A stretch of 64,000 bases of DNA from positions 248,001 to 312,000 of the forward strand of contig JAYKXP010000042.1 of NCBI GenBank assembly GCA_037176845.1, in the 5' to 3' direction. The position numbers and the translations under genes are program-made. Position 1 is the stretch's first letter. Every line of letters begins with the position of its first letter. The notes beneath the pieces are model-generated. The model was not told the DNA's origin. It did not search any database and worked only from the letters and a program-made list of their open reading frames with translations. Positions 23,276 through 35,639 of the stretch are shown here, piece by piece. The stretch comes from Paramarasmius palmivorus (Eukaryota > Basidiomycota > Agaricomycetes > Agaricales > Marasmiaceae).

Positions 23276-24119
23276 TCCTCCCGCGGCTGCCCCGATTTTT
23301 TTGTTTGTTTTTTTTTTCTTTTGCAGATTCGAATTCAAGAACACAAACACAAACCCGGACCGCCCTTTATGCAGATCAGTCAATTATCGCCTCTTCGTTG
23401 TAATCAGCCTTCAGTTGTGCCAGTGTGCGTGGGACAAGGTAAGTTTGATCTATCTGGCAAGTTTCACGTTACAGCCCTCGCACTTACCTTTCCCCGTTTC
23501 ACGCTAGCTTTGGGCATCATACGCCATAAAACAGGTAACTACTAACAGCACTGTACTTCTCAATACAACAACCATTCGATAAACTCCTCGACCAAGTCCT
23601 TGCTCTTCTTGATTTTTCTCTGATTAACGATCGTTATAGGGGTTTCTCTCACTGGTTTATGTTCACCCAGCCTCAGGTCGTTGCGATTCAGACCATCCTT
23701 TGATTGTGACTTACTTTTCCCAGTATATGATTCTCTCGTAGTCGCGTGTTCAGGATAGATAGTCAAGACTCAACCTCGCGAATTTGAACAGGATATGAAT
23801 AACCGATTGCGGCATGGATGGACGTTCTCGATAAAAGGGTTCCCAATCACGCAAATGTACGTTCCCCGTCAATGTCAGTCATATATTTACCTAGCGTTTG
23901 GCCCCAGCAATGGCTGAACAATGGCCACATGAGGCTTCAGCTTGTTGCGTAACTACCACTCTACTGACTTTCGACATAGGTAATACATAAGAGATGATGG
24001 CATTATGGTGTACTAGTTACAATCAGGGTTGGAAAGAATGAGTTGATGGTCTTGACAGTCAGGAAACACGCCGTAGCATAGAGTATTAAAAGGGTAAAAA
24101 AAATTCTAGTTCTCATGCG
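23276..24119. other. Right flank of the transposon
   Basis: No complete gene. On the minus strand at about 23560-23766 an open frame ends KKSKDLVEEFIEWLLY and looks coding-like but lacks a start. It could be the last exon of a host gene interrupted by the element, or chance. A T-rich run follows the arm at 23298-23322. Confidence 0.35.
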
Positions 24120-24853
24120 TTAAACATCAAAACCAATCTTCCGCCAGCGTTGTGCTGATCTTGGAAACTTATTTACATACTCACCAACCCGCTTCTTCGA
24201 CGCCCTAACAAACTTTCTCGGTAACCAACTCCCTTCCGAGTCCATCTCCACCCCATATTCATCAACCACAATCTCCAACAATCCATCAATGTCTCCTACA
24301 TCTTGACCAACCTTCTTTTGTTCATACGGCTTAGATGAACGTCGATGATCTACCCAACCTTTCAGCTTCATCAATAAAAGCGGAAGGATAGGCATGACCG
24401 GTATATCCCCATACGGTTCCGGATATTCCACCAATCTCTTGTGAATGGTAGGTATCTTCAGTTTGGAAGCACGACCCGGATGTAGGACGTCAACTTTACA
24501 TCGACGTCCATTTCCAAGTCGGTAATAGAGCTTCTTGTATGTTTTATTTGGATAAATGGATTCTTCGAGGAAAAATCTCGTTGGGTTCCTGGACACGACG
24601 AGTTGTTTGATGTATTCGATATCACGGCCGTCGTTTGTAAGGAGAACGATATCGACGTCCTGTGAAAGGGAACCTCGTTAGCTTCCAAGAAAATGGAAAT
24701 TCATGTACGCACCCCTGGAACTCGGTTTTGCATCCCATAAATATGACATGCAGCACTTCCGAATAGGCAACACTTGATGTTGTTATCGGCAAGCGCTTGT
24801 ACTGCTTCTCGAGCAGCCTTTCTGACTTGTTTGGCGTTGGATGGTCCTTTCAT
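24120..24853 (-). CDS. Nucleotidyltransferase-fold protein, paralogue 1
   Basis: Exons 24713-24853 and 24120-24659 give 226 residues; an ATG at 24886 would add 11. The pattern is that of the DNA polymerase beta-like nucleotidyltransferase superfamily. A helix leads to CCLFGSAACHIYG (the G-S motif), and DVDIVLL supplies the two metal-binding Asp directly after the single phase-0 intron. Downstream segments shared with the two paralogues here are the KVDVLHPG strand, the helix LPLLLMKLKGWVDHR and the C-terminal SWLPRKFV...RWRKIGF. Members known in fungi have no assigned substrate, so specificity is open. About 850 bp right of the transposon. Confidence 0.82.
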
Positions 24854-24886
24854 AGTGGTGTATGTTGAGTGCTTGGGTTGTAACAT

Positions 24887-25824
24887 GTAAACAGCTGGTT
24901 ATATAGACGGTGATATTCTAGCCTCGTTGTATCCTCGTTTTCAACGTGAGAATGAGAAGTGGGCAATAAATAGTCGTCTGTGCCCACGATTGCGAAATAT
25001 GACTCGAAGTTGAACTTGATTCGAACATTGACTTGAGAAGCCATAGCCCAGAGATCACGTTGTTGATTTGAATACTAGTTCGGGGAAAAGGATCTTGACC
25101 GTGACTGTGCAATCATGATTTAGAGCGCAGCCTGGAATGTGGAGTGATGGTGGTAGAGAAGGAGATGCACAGGCGTCCAATTGCAAAACAAGAGTGCGAG
25201 TGGTTTGATCTCCTCGACCGTAGGGACTTGGGGAGCGTACCAAGATAACGGTAGCCAGTGCAAGCAATTCCATCACCTAGGAACATCCTGGTGCATGAGA
25301 TATCAAACTCTGAACTACATATAGACTTACACAGGAATGATCCTTCCGAGTCGTGTTCATCTCCCCTACATTCCGAGTCAAAACGTAGGAGGAAGCCTGT
25401 CATCGCTTCCCGGTTCCGGCTACAGTTCCGATTCGAAAGCTAGTTTATCAAATCAGTAACGTTCTCACCTGAGAGCTATGACTCGGAACATCGGAGGGAA
25501 AGGGATGAAAAGACATTCTTGGTTGGACGTTGGACGTCGAGGTTCCGAGTCAACACTGGTATCTATTTAGCGCCCAACTTGGAGCGAGGATTGTCGACAC
25601 GTGACTTTTTTCTTTCTCTCTTTATTTCTAGTACTACCGCCGACACTCTACGAACACGTCTTCCTGGTTTCAGTGTCATGGTATGAATTGTCATTACCGT
25701 ACAAAACTTCTACACCAGACACCATGCTGAAGCTCCGAGCTGCAGGTAACTCTATCATATGGACACAAATGCGTGTATCAAACTTGAAGCCCACTAATGG
25801 TATACACAAGTTCAACTTGAAGAG
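24887..25824. other. Intergenic region with a diverged duplicated segment
   Basis: No gene supported. The stretch 25480-25720 resembles 26790-27130: both share GGGATGAAA or GGATGAAA, GTCGAGGTTCC, GATTGTCGACACGTGAC and a later CATGGTATGAATTG or CACGGTATGGATTG, at 60-75% identity by eye. This looks like an old tandem duplication of the region upstream of these genes. Confidence 0.45.
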
Positions 25825-26603
25825 TTAAAACCCAATGGCCTCCCAATGATCCTTCGTGTCAGGATAACTCCTCAGAAACACCCCTACATTCCTTTTACCT
25901 CGAGCGATAAACTTGGCTGGTAACCACGAATCTAAGCCATCTCTACCCAACTTCACATTAGGATATCCCCATCTCAAAACCAGCAACATTTCCTTCACAT
26001 TTGCTGCTAGCACCTCCTCGTCCCTTCGCCTTCGCTTCCTTGATTCCGCATTCGAATTGAACCATCTCTGAAGTTGCAACAAGATCAAAGGAAGAATCGG
26101 TGCCAGTGGTCGGTCTTCGACAGTGACGATGCTATCGGTAGGGAGAGTACGAATGGTCATCGTACAAGGAAAATGAAGGTCAATTTTATAGCTGCGTCCT
26201 GGGCGATACGATCTTCCTGGTTGATATAGCCGCTTTCCGCCAGACTTTTGGGGAGTCAACCAGTAGTAGAGGACTTGATACATATCCGTAGGTTCTGAGG
26301 TGGATGGATTAGGGAGGAGGACATAAAACTTGGTGTCCTTTGCGACGATTCGGGATTTTAGGTCGTCTACCGTTCCTTCGTTGGCGAGGACCATAACGTC
26401 AATCGACTGTCAATGAAATAAAGTTAAATGAGCGGGGGTTCGTAAAGGAGATGGAGTAAACGCACCGAAGGGACTGTGGTAGTTCCGTAGTAATAGCATG
26501 CAACTTCGCCTGCGAAACAGAATGTGTATCCCAGCTCTTGAAGGACTAGAGCGACGGCTGTGGTCACTTTATCGACGTCTTTGGGGAAGTAGCTGGGTGG
26601 CAT
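25825..26603 (-). CDS. Nucleotidyltransferase-fold protein, paralogue 2, probably inactive
   Basis: Exons 26466-26603 and 25825-26406 give 239 residues (an in-frame ATG at 26642 would add 13). Same two-exon layout and same intron position as the 24120 and 45821 genes. The G-S motif reads FAGEVACYYYG and the metal-binding strand reads SIDVMVL, so the Ser of G-S and the first Asp of D-x-D are both lost. The fold-defining parts (KIDLHFP, LPLILLQLQRWF, SWLPAKFI and HWEAIGF) remain. A duplicated SYRPGRSYK element sits in the middle. By family logic this copy should not transfer nucleotides and may be a binding or regulatory relic. No stop or frameshift is seen. Confidence 0.8.
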
Positions 26604-27232
26604 TTGGTTTGAGGGTCGATTTGTATCGAAGAAGTAGGGCATTTATCCATTGGAGCCCCTTTGTCCGCTTCCTTATTGTAGAGTTCGAAGGCTGGTTTGA
26701 GGAGTGTCGTCAAGCGTGAAGAAAGGGAAATAAAAGGAGACTCTCACATGAAAGGCATCCAAAGTAGACCAGATCGTCCTTTGAGAACTATGGGAGCCAT
26801 TTTAGGGAAAAGGATGAAACGACTTTCTTTCATGGTCGAGGTTCCTGGTCAACATCACTGGCGCCGAACGTTGAAGTTCAAGTTACGTTGAACTCCGGAT
26901 TGTCGACACGTGACCCTTTCTTTCTCTCGTTCTTTCTACCACCAACGATATGGCTCTATGGTTTCCTGGAAGCGGAACTCCAAGCAAATCAAGGACAATG
27001 CTTAGAGACAATCGCATGTTGTAACCAGATTGGGTTAGGGGTGGCCGTAGCGTGCTACAGAACTCTTCGCGTTCGCGCGCGCGCTCAGCACTGGTTTCAC
27101 GGTATGGATTGCTATCACTGTTCGGTAACACAACTTTTCGAAAGTTCATTATCCAGGTTACCGTACACAACATAAATATGTTAGAAGTGATCACAGGCAC
27201 TTTTCGTCCAAAAGATTCCAACTGCCGACCTC

Positions 27233-29264
27233 ATGACTCTATACTCCGTCCCCGCCGAAGCATTCAAACTACTCCAGAATGGACTCGTTTTAAATCCCTT
27301 ACACGCTTCTGCTCCTTCGGAAATTCGCTCACGCAAACTCTGCCAACTCGTCGAATATCAAGGTTCAAATGTGTCTTCTATACCGGTGAACTGGCGTTAT
27401 GCAGAGAGCATTTCTGCGATAAAGGGCTTTCAGGCGTGTATGGTGAATGTTTTGCTGGAGAAAAAGTCTGGGTTGGTACCGCAGAAGGTGGTGATCAATA
27501 CGTACGTGCGCTCGATCTGGCTCTTGACTTCAGAGTACTGATGAAGCAGGGAAGCGATCACGCGTCTCTCATCTCTATGAGCTGGGCTTTATCGGAAATT
27601 CATCTGAATGGCGACTCGGAGAAGATTACCGTCAGAACAACGGACAAGTTTAATGAACTGTTCCCTCTGCAGTATAAGGATTCTCATTATCAGTCGCCGC
27701 ATAACCTTGCGTGTATCAATATATACAAAACCAAAGATGGGAGATTTTATCAGCCTCATGGTACGACTTCGGACTCCCTATCAACAGCTGTGGCTCTACT
27801 AACGTGGTTTTATAGGCAGCCTAGACGCAACGTCTACCCAAGCGGCACTGGGCATCCCTCATGTTTACGAAGCCAGAGACGGAGAGAACGTTTATGCAAT
27901 CTACGAAGAGAAAGTAGCGCAACGTAATGCAGCTGACCTTGACAAGGAGATGAATGACGAATATCGACAGGCGGGGACGATATGCCAGTCTATCGAGGAG
28001 TACCTCTCCAGTGAGCATGGGAAAGCTAATGCTCATGTGGGGTTATACGAAGTCCACCATGAACCGAATGCGTCGCAGAAACCGTGCTGGTGGTCTACAC
28101 CCAATACTCCTGACCCGAGACGCCCATTATTCGGTCTGAAAGTCGTGGATTTGACGCGGATTATCGCTGGTCCGACGATAACCAGGGAATTAGCAGAGCT
28201 GGGCGCGAGTGTCATGCGTATCACTTCTCCGAATGTGAGTGATATGCAATTTGTGAATTTGGATTTGGGATGGGGGAAGTGGAATGTATATCTGGATTTG
28301 ACTAAGGAGGCGGACAAGGAGAGATTGAGGGAGTTGATTAGGGAGTGCGATGTTGTGGTTGATGGGTATAGACCAGGGGTGATGGATAGGCTGGGGTTTG
28401 AGAAGGACGACGTTTTGAGAATGGTTCAAGTGAGGCCTAGGGGTGTGGTGTATGTGAGGTTGAATTGTTATGTGAGTGGTAAGGTTCTTCTTTTCGACCG
28501 AGCGGCTCAGTTATGCGTTTACTAGGGCTGGAATGGACCTTTAGCTTCTCGTTCGGGATGGCAACAGATAAGTGACGCGGTTTGTTTAATTTGAACCTGA
28601 TGTTCCGGAGAATTGAGGTTTATATTGATGTACAGCACTGTGGACTATCGTTAGAATACGGGCGTGCCATGGGACATGATGAACCAGTTAGTCCGGTATT
28701 TCCTCACACGGATTACGGGCGAGTACTTGTGTTTGTCACAGCGTCGGAGTGTATAGATCATGTCAATGCAGCACTGGTGTTGCCGGAGCCACAGGAATAA
28801 TCCAAGCGCTTATCGAACGTGGCGAGAAGGGCGGATCATACATCGTAGACGTGAGTTATTACTCATGGACACGTTCTATTCGGTACGCTTGACTATAAAA
28901 TTCCCAGGTTGCCCTGAATTATTATACACAATGGATGATTAACTCCTGCGGTACATACCCGCCAGATGTATGGCAAAAACTTTGGCAAAGGCACGGAAAG
29001 CCAGTGTTCCACCATAAGGATAACATGGACGTAACTATTCCAGTAGTTTTCGGGCTTCTGGAGAAAAACACACCAGGATTATTCGATCCAGCTTTCTTTG
29101 AGGTCAGAGAAAATAGAGCGATTGGAGCTTCCGTCAAGACGGTTAAACCAATTTTAAACTTTCCGGGAGGTGCGGTAACGCTGGGGTTTAATGTAGGATG
29201 TCGTCCAAACGGTGTAGACAGGCCTGTATGGCCTACAGATCTTCTTACCGAAGTTATTCGATAG
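27233..29264 (+). CDS. CoA-transferase family III (CaiB/BaiF)
   Basis: Moves CoA between carboxylic acids. Exons 27233-27501, 27555-27760, 27816-28471, 28526-28579, 28636-28718, 28772-28850 and 28908-29264 give 567 residues. The core begins near residue 263 with LFGLKVVDLTRIIAGPTITR and continues through LGASVMRITSP, LDLTKEADKERLRELI, DVVVDGYRPGVMDRLG, YGWNGPLASRSGWQQISDA, LEYGRAMGHDE and AGATGIIQALIERGEKGGS, the classic order for the family. Length fits fungal members. Intron 28719-28771 uses a GC donor (GG|GCGAGT), since only this choice keeps the conserved frame. The acyl substrate is not inferable. Ends 190 bp before SEC31 starts. Confidence 0.92.
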
Positions 29265-29455
29265 TCCGAGTATATATAACTATCGTTACTTTTCACCAAC
29301 CCCTAGCGTTGCGCTCGAACTTGAGGACGCGACTAGACGCGCTTGAGTCACATGACTGATTTAGGGCAGGCTCATGACAGCAACGACGTGTCATTGGATT
29401 TGCTCTTCGACACCACACCGCCGAATTTCCTCTTCCATCACCCTCTTTTCATAGA

Positions 29456-32400
29456 ATGAAACTCAAGGAGATCCACAGGACCTCAACCTTTGCATGGTCT
29501 CCATCCGCATCTCTACCTTTAATAGCGACCGGTTCCGTAGCTGGCGCGCTCGACGAATCATTCAGTAACGAAAGCCAGCTCGAGATATGGGCACCTGACT
29601 TTCTCGACAAGAACGAGTTTGACTTGGGAGTTGAAGGGCAGAGTGGACCGAAGGGGGTTGTTAAGGATACTTCGAGGTATGTTGGTGAATTTCGGGCTCT
29701 GAGCGGAAGAAGCAGAAGTTTAAACGCATCCGCAGATTCAATCGTTTGACATGGGGTTATGTGGATCCCAGTAGACCGCGCGGTGTCATTGCTGCTGGTA
29801 TGGAAAATGGCGAATTAGCGTTGTGGGATCCGTCAAAGATACTCGCGGGCGAGAGGTATGAATGGTATGTGTCGCGAAATGGTTTGACGCTAACGATGTA
29901 GGTTCTATTGACAGTGCTACGGATTCTCTACTTTTACGAAATACCCAGCATACTGGGCCGGTTCGTGCCCTTGATTTCAATCCTATTCAAACAAGCTTGC
30001 TTTCGTCAGGAGCTGTTGGGGGAGAGGTATGCCTTGTGGAGTTGTGGCTTGAAATCTTCGTCTGACACGTTAGTAGGTGTATATCTGGGATTTGAAGGAT
30101 CCCAGTAAACCCTATACCCCCACCCCCGGTACAAGATCAACCAAGCTAGACGAAATCACGTCGGTCGCATGGAACCAGCAAGTTCAATACGTCCTCGCTG
30201 GAGCCAGCAGTACAGGGTATACCGTAGTCTGGGATCTTCGAGGAAAGCGAGAAGTAGTTGCCCTGGCATATGGAGGGGGAGCGGGAACACTGGCCGGCCA
30301 GATGAATGTTACTGGTAATGGCATGGCTGCAGGTGGAAGAAGGGGTATGAGCGCAATTGCATGGCATCCCGATAATGTGAGTATCTGCGTCAAGGTCAGG
30401 GGCGTTGTCTTACTTACCGCATCACAGGCAACGAGGCTCGTTACCGCTTCAGAAGATGATTCTTCTCCAATCATTATGGTCTGGGACCTTCGTAATGCTC
30501 GGGCTCCAGAAAAGGTTTGATAGTTCTATCTGCAAGGCTATATCATATGCTTAACATGGGTTCTAGATCCTGACGGGGCACGAAAAGGGTGTTCTTTCAC
30601 TTTCATGGTGCAAGCAAGACGCCGACCTTCTCCTTTCCTGCGGCAAGGACAACCGTGCTCTTTGCTGGAATCCTCAAACGTCAGAAATCATAGGCGAGCT
30701 ACCTTCGGCGGATAACTGGGCTTTCCAGGTGGAATGGTGCCCCAGAAATCCCGATCTGCTCGCGACGGCTTTCTTCGACGGTACCATTGGCATTCACTCT
30801 ATCCAATCCACCAACGAGTCATCTGCAACCGAAGCCGCAGCTTCTTCTGCTACTCAACCCCGAGCGGACGGCTCCGATATCTTCGACGTTCCAGGATTCT
30901 CTCGTTCATCCCAAGGTGGAACATTGTCGCTCAAACAGCCACCAAAATGGCTCCGCCGAACAGCTTCCGCTACATTCGGGTTCGGTGGCAAGCTCGTTAG
31001 CATCTCCAACCTTCCATCAGCACAAGGAAAGAACCAAAGCAGCGTGGTTCATATCAGGAAGGTTGTCACTGAAGATGAACTTGTTGCTCGGGCGACCAAG
31101 CTACAGTCGGCCATCGAAGGAGATTCGCTGAAAGAGTTTGCGCAGCAGAAGAGCGGAGAACAGGAAGCTGGAGATGAGGCTTGGAAGGCTTTACTCAGCT
31201 TGTATCAAGCTGACTCCCGAGACGAGCTCATCAGTCTACTGGGCTTCTCCAAGGCTGAAGTCGCAGCTCGTGTTGCTGAAGCAGTAGAGAAGCTCAAGGC
31301 AGCCCACACCCCTTCCACCGTCGAGCAGGATCTGGCTGAAGTTCGACCACCCGTGGTTTCTTTCCTTGAGCCGGAGACCGAAGTCCCTGTATCAGGCATT
31401 GAGTCATCTGGCGAGGATATGACAGAGAGAGGCACCGACGACGATACAGAGGCCACACCGGAAGCAGATAACGCTTATTTGGAGAAGACGCCATCTGAAG
31501 TTAGTTTAGGTGGTGCATCAGATGCTACTAGTGCTGCTACGCGTCTCGCCGAGACCGAATCCAACACAACGGTTCCTTCGTTGTTCGGTGATGATGGTAT
31601 TCCTGGCCAGATCGATGCTCAAGATGATTTCTTCAGCACGATTTCCAACGTGTCCACAATCGGCGGAGGAGACGGTGAGACACAGAGGGTATTGGTACCG
31701 CACCACAGCTATGGCTTGGACTCATCTGTGGCGGCGACAATTGGATCCAGACCTTCGTCTGTGGCCTCAGAAGCTCTCAAGAGCAACACGTTCAGGATCT
31801 ATCCCGCCGATGAATCAGAGACTGAGAGGCTCGTAACTAAGGCGCTTGTTCTCGGCGATTTCAGCTCTGCCGTCGACCTTTGCCTATCCTCGGATCGCTT
31901 CGCCGATGCACTGCTTCTTGCTGTTCGAGGTGGTCCGGAACTCTTGCAAAAGACACAGAAGGCATATTTCGAACGTCAAACTATGTCCTCTCCCTACCTC
32001 AGGCTCTTCCAGAGCATTGTCAGCAACGATCTCGCCGACATTGTGCAGAACGCGGATCTCGCCGAGTGGCAGGAAATCTTTGTCGTACTGTGCACTTTTG
32101 CTTCCAAGGAGGAATTTGGTAGCTTAGCTGAGCAGTTGGGAAGGAGATTGGAGTTCCAGTATACGATATCCAAGGGTGGCAATGCCGGAGAGGTTCAGGC
32201 TGAGGGCGTTGTAAAGGACAGGGCTAGCGAGTACAGAAAGAATGCTACTCTCACATATCTAGCGGCTGCTAGGCTCGAGAGGCTAGTGAACATTTGGTCG
32301 GAAGAGTTGGCAGAAGAGGAAGCAGCTCTCCTCAATAGCGAGACAGCTCCCAGTTCAAACTATGCTGCTCACGCTCACGCTCTCCAAACCTTTATCGAGA

Positions 32401-34351
32401 AGGTCACTGTTTTCCGTTCCGCAACACAATACAACGACTCGGATCTCGGGCTCGCATCGTCCAAGGACAGCGAAACAGCAGACGTCAAGGCGTACAAGCT
32501 TGCTGTGCTTTATGACCGTTACCTCGAGTACGCCAATGTCCTGGCAAGCCAAGGTCTTATCAAGGAAGCAGTGAAATTCGTTCAGTTGACGCCGGAGGAT
32601 TACAAGGGATCCAGTGCTGGAGAGGATCTGAGCGTGGAAAGGGAGAGATTGTTGGTCGTTTCTGGTGCCAAACGTTCGCCTGCGACTACTGCAGTTCCCG
32701 CTGCTCCTGTTGCAAGCACTTCACGAGCACCTTATCAAGGGTACGCTCCAACAGCACCTGCACCTGCCCCGGCCACTGCACCTTCAGCTGGACCGTATGC
32801 TAGTTATGGTGTACCAGCTCCAGCACCTTCGGCTTCGACTGGTTACGGTGCACCAGCACCAGGAGTATTCGTTCCTGCGGCTACTACACAGCCAGCACCG
32901 ACTTCGTATGCGCCTGCATCTGCTGCCAATACGTCGTACAATGCCTACACTTCACCTCAGTCGCTCACACAGCCACCCCATCTTCGTCCACAAATCCAAC
33001 AGACACCACCACCCCCTTCTTCCACTATGGCTCCGCCACCACCTCGAGCGTCTGCCCCTCCCAAGCGCACGGAAAATGGTGGCTGGAACGACGCACCTAT
33101 GCTTACCACCAGTTCTCGAAGTCCAAGCTCGCTAAGCAAAGACAAGCCCATTGCTATAACGTCACCGTTCCCCAATGCACAACCATCACCAAGCCTTTCT
33201 CCACCTGGCGGATCACCTTACATGCAATCTCAACCGAGCTTACCGCCTCCACCGCGACCCGGATCGCGCACTGCTACTGGGCCACCACCAAGAACATCAG
33301 CAGCTGGCGGAGGAAGCATGTTCGCAGCACCACCACCTGCAAGGCCACCTTCAAATCTCGGAGGTGTACCTCCACCTCCTTCAAGGTTGATGTCACCCCC
33401 GCAACAAGGTCCACCTGGTAATCCACCTGCATTCGGCCCACCCCCTGGTGCTCGCGGAACAGGCCAAACACCCCCTCCGGGTCCTTATATGAGATCTGGA
33501 GGTAATCCACCACCTCCAACCGGACCTTATGCTCGTGCCACACCACCACCTGGCGCACCAGGACCTTATGCAGCTCCACCTTCACAGATGCAGTCTCCTC
33601 CACAGCCACCACCTCCAAGCGGCCCTTATGCACCTCCGCCTGGCGCTGGAGGTGCACCACCAACTGGACAGTATGCACCACCTCCAGGTGCTGGTAACGC
33701 ACCGCCAACATACGCGCCTCCGCCTGGTGCAGCTCCTCGAGGCCCCCCTCCATCTAGTGCAGGCGGTCCTCCACCTGCAGGTCCCGGTGGCAGTGGGCCT
33801 AGTGCACCCCCACCACGAGCACAGAAAGCTGGTCCGCCACCCCCAAAGTATCGTTAGTCCCTTCATTCCGTTTCGCATACTATCAAGAGCTAAATGTTAC
33901 CTCTTCTTTATAGCTCCTGGTGACCGAAGCCATATCCCTGATCATGCACGACCGATATACAATGTTATACATGGGCAACTGGAGCATTTGAAGCAGGTCA
34001 CCCCGGTGAGTCATTTTCTATTTGTTGAGCCCCGGCATTACTGACAATACTGGTAGCCCTCCCAAAAACGACTCGTCGAAGACCTCGAACGTCGTATCAA
34101 CCCACTCTTCGACGCACTGAACTGTGAGACTCTTTCTCAAGGAGTCGTTGACCAGCTTTTGGTTCTTACCAGAGGTAAGCATCTCATTCTTCCGTGTTAC
34201 ATGTATTCTTATCTTGCATCATCTAGCTATGGAAGCACGCGACCGAGCAGCAGCGCTGGCCATTCATGTCGACTTGTTAACGAAGGGCTCGCAAACAGAC
34301 GATATCGGATTATGGATGAGTGGGGTCAAGCAGTTGATCATGCGGTTGTAG
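29456..34351 (+). CDS. SEC31: Sec31, COPII outer coat subunit
   Basis: Forms the outer cage of COPII vesicles with Sec13 at ER exit sites and stimulates Sar1 GTPase. Exons 29456-29676, 29736-29855, 29915-30026, 30077-30376, 30428-30514, 30567-33852, 33914-34005, 34057-34174 and 34227-34351 give 1486 residues. The start [16 protein letters not shown] is typical. The WD40 propeller covers about 1-400 ([26 protein letters not shown]). The alpha-solenoid lies near 700-980 ([15 protein letters not shown]), then a long Pro/Gly/Tyr-rich linker with PPP runs that bind Sec23, and a C-terminal helical domain ([18 protein letters not shown]) encoded by three small exons. The TAG at 33855 lies in the intron starting GTTAGT, so the frame does not end there. 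Confidence 0.96.
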
Positions 34352-34644
34352 ATTGCTTTAGCGGCCAAAAATGTTTATACGGATGTTGTCACTTTCATCA
34401 TTATTATAACTTTGAATGAATGGAATATCGATTTCTACTGAACGTTGTGCGTGTATATTGGATGAAGTGCCTGTCGAGCACCGCTCAATCGTTGCTGCAT
34501 GTGAGAATTCGAGCAGCGCGTCGAAATTTTTTCAACTTTTTGACCACCATCTTCTACTGTCCCTGGGTTTTCCTTTCCTGTTCTTTGTCACCAGTGAGGC
34601 TGTAATCTTTCTGTCCTCTGTACACGTTTGATACTCATGCTATA

Positions 34645-35059
34645 ATGCATACAGTGGTCCTCAACACCGCAGATGAAATCCAAGTTCTGAAGGGTTTGGC
34701 ATAACTCCTTTACCCTGATCTCTCCTCACACCTCCTCAGACGCTATCAAGGAACACGGCTCACCCAATGCTGACGGAAAATACGCTGTCTCTTATGGTAT
34801 TCTGTTCGATAAGACTGCCAACACCCGTGCGTTTGTATTGCGCCGAATCTGATCAACGCTGATTTTACTGGGCCGATGCAGTGGAGGCGCTGAATGGGAC
34901 CTTGAGGGCTGCAAAGAGGCAGAAAAAGGTGCGCTGTGTATTCACTCCGTCTGATAGTTGAGCACTCACGATCCTGAGCGCACATAGGTTGCATTCGACG
35001 CAGAATTGTTGATGATGCCCAAGGACAAAGACGTTCAGGTTGTCTTACTGGAAGATTAG
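34645..35059 (+). CDS. Costars-domain protein (ABRACL-like), 84 aa
   Basis: Exons 34645-34693, 34740-34826, 34882-34928 and 34988-35059, all phases matching, give 84 residues against about 81 in animal ABRACL. Family landmarks run the whole length: DEIQVLKDAIKEHG, SPNADGKYAVSYGILFD, EALNGTLRAAKRQKKVAF, AELLM and DVQVVLLED. The costars winged-helix domain occurs in actin-regulatory proteins such as ABRA/STARS and Dictyostelium costars. Each exon is too short to stand out alone, so the gene is easily missed. It follows SEC31 by 293 bp on the same strand. Confidence 0.9.
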
Positions 35060-35413
35060 ACGAATCGAAATGTACCACTATCGGAACTTGGAATGATAGG
35101 ACGTCGACTAGCTACAACCCATCTTGATCTTCAACGTGTATCCCTCATGCTGCGACTCATGGTGTGCTGATGTGCTCAATAACGGGATCAAGCTAATGAT
35201 TCCTTTGCAGGTGGTCAAACATTCTTACTCTCACTGCTATTCTTCTCGTCACCGTCCCCACTTCTGCCGTCGCTCCACTGATGATTAAATAATTCCTCCC
35301 AACAAGGCTCGAAACATGATGTATAAGGCAACTGCAATTGCAAGGTCCACCTTTTCAACAGACTGTAATTACTTCGAAAAAATAACATGGGACATGGTAC
35401 AAAAACTTTGACT

Positions 35414-35497
35414 TGGACACACTGGGAATTGAACCCAGCACCCCCCGCAGACAAGCAGTTGCTAAGCGGATGTGATAACCAACTACACCATGTGCCC
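35414..35497 (-). tRNA. tRNA-Ala(AGC) with a 10-nt intron
   Basis: Minus strand 5' end at 35497. The acceptor stem pairs GGGCACA with TGTGTCC (one wobble), the A box is TGGTGTAGTTGG and the B box GGTTCAATTCC. The anticodon stem pairs TCCGC with GCGGG and the loop reads TTAGCA-(intron)-T, giving AGC. The intron ACTGCTTGTC follows position 37 as expected. The mature sequence is identical to the copy at 45702-45787. Confidence 0.93.
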
Positions 35498-35639
35498 TTA
35501 TGCGATTCGGATAGGGTAATAACTATCAGAGATTAATTAAGTATGGACATGGAGTTTACACGACACAGATAAAGATGCTGCAGTAATTAATCAGTCATCT
35601 TGACGCGAAGGGATTCTCAGTGGCGTACTTCAAGGTCTA

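Noticed and set aside
30729..33857. A 1042-codon frame taken as a complete gene
   Set aside because: It is one exon of SEC31. Upstream exons encode the propeller and the terminal stop is inside an intron.
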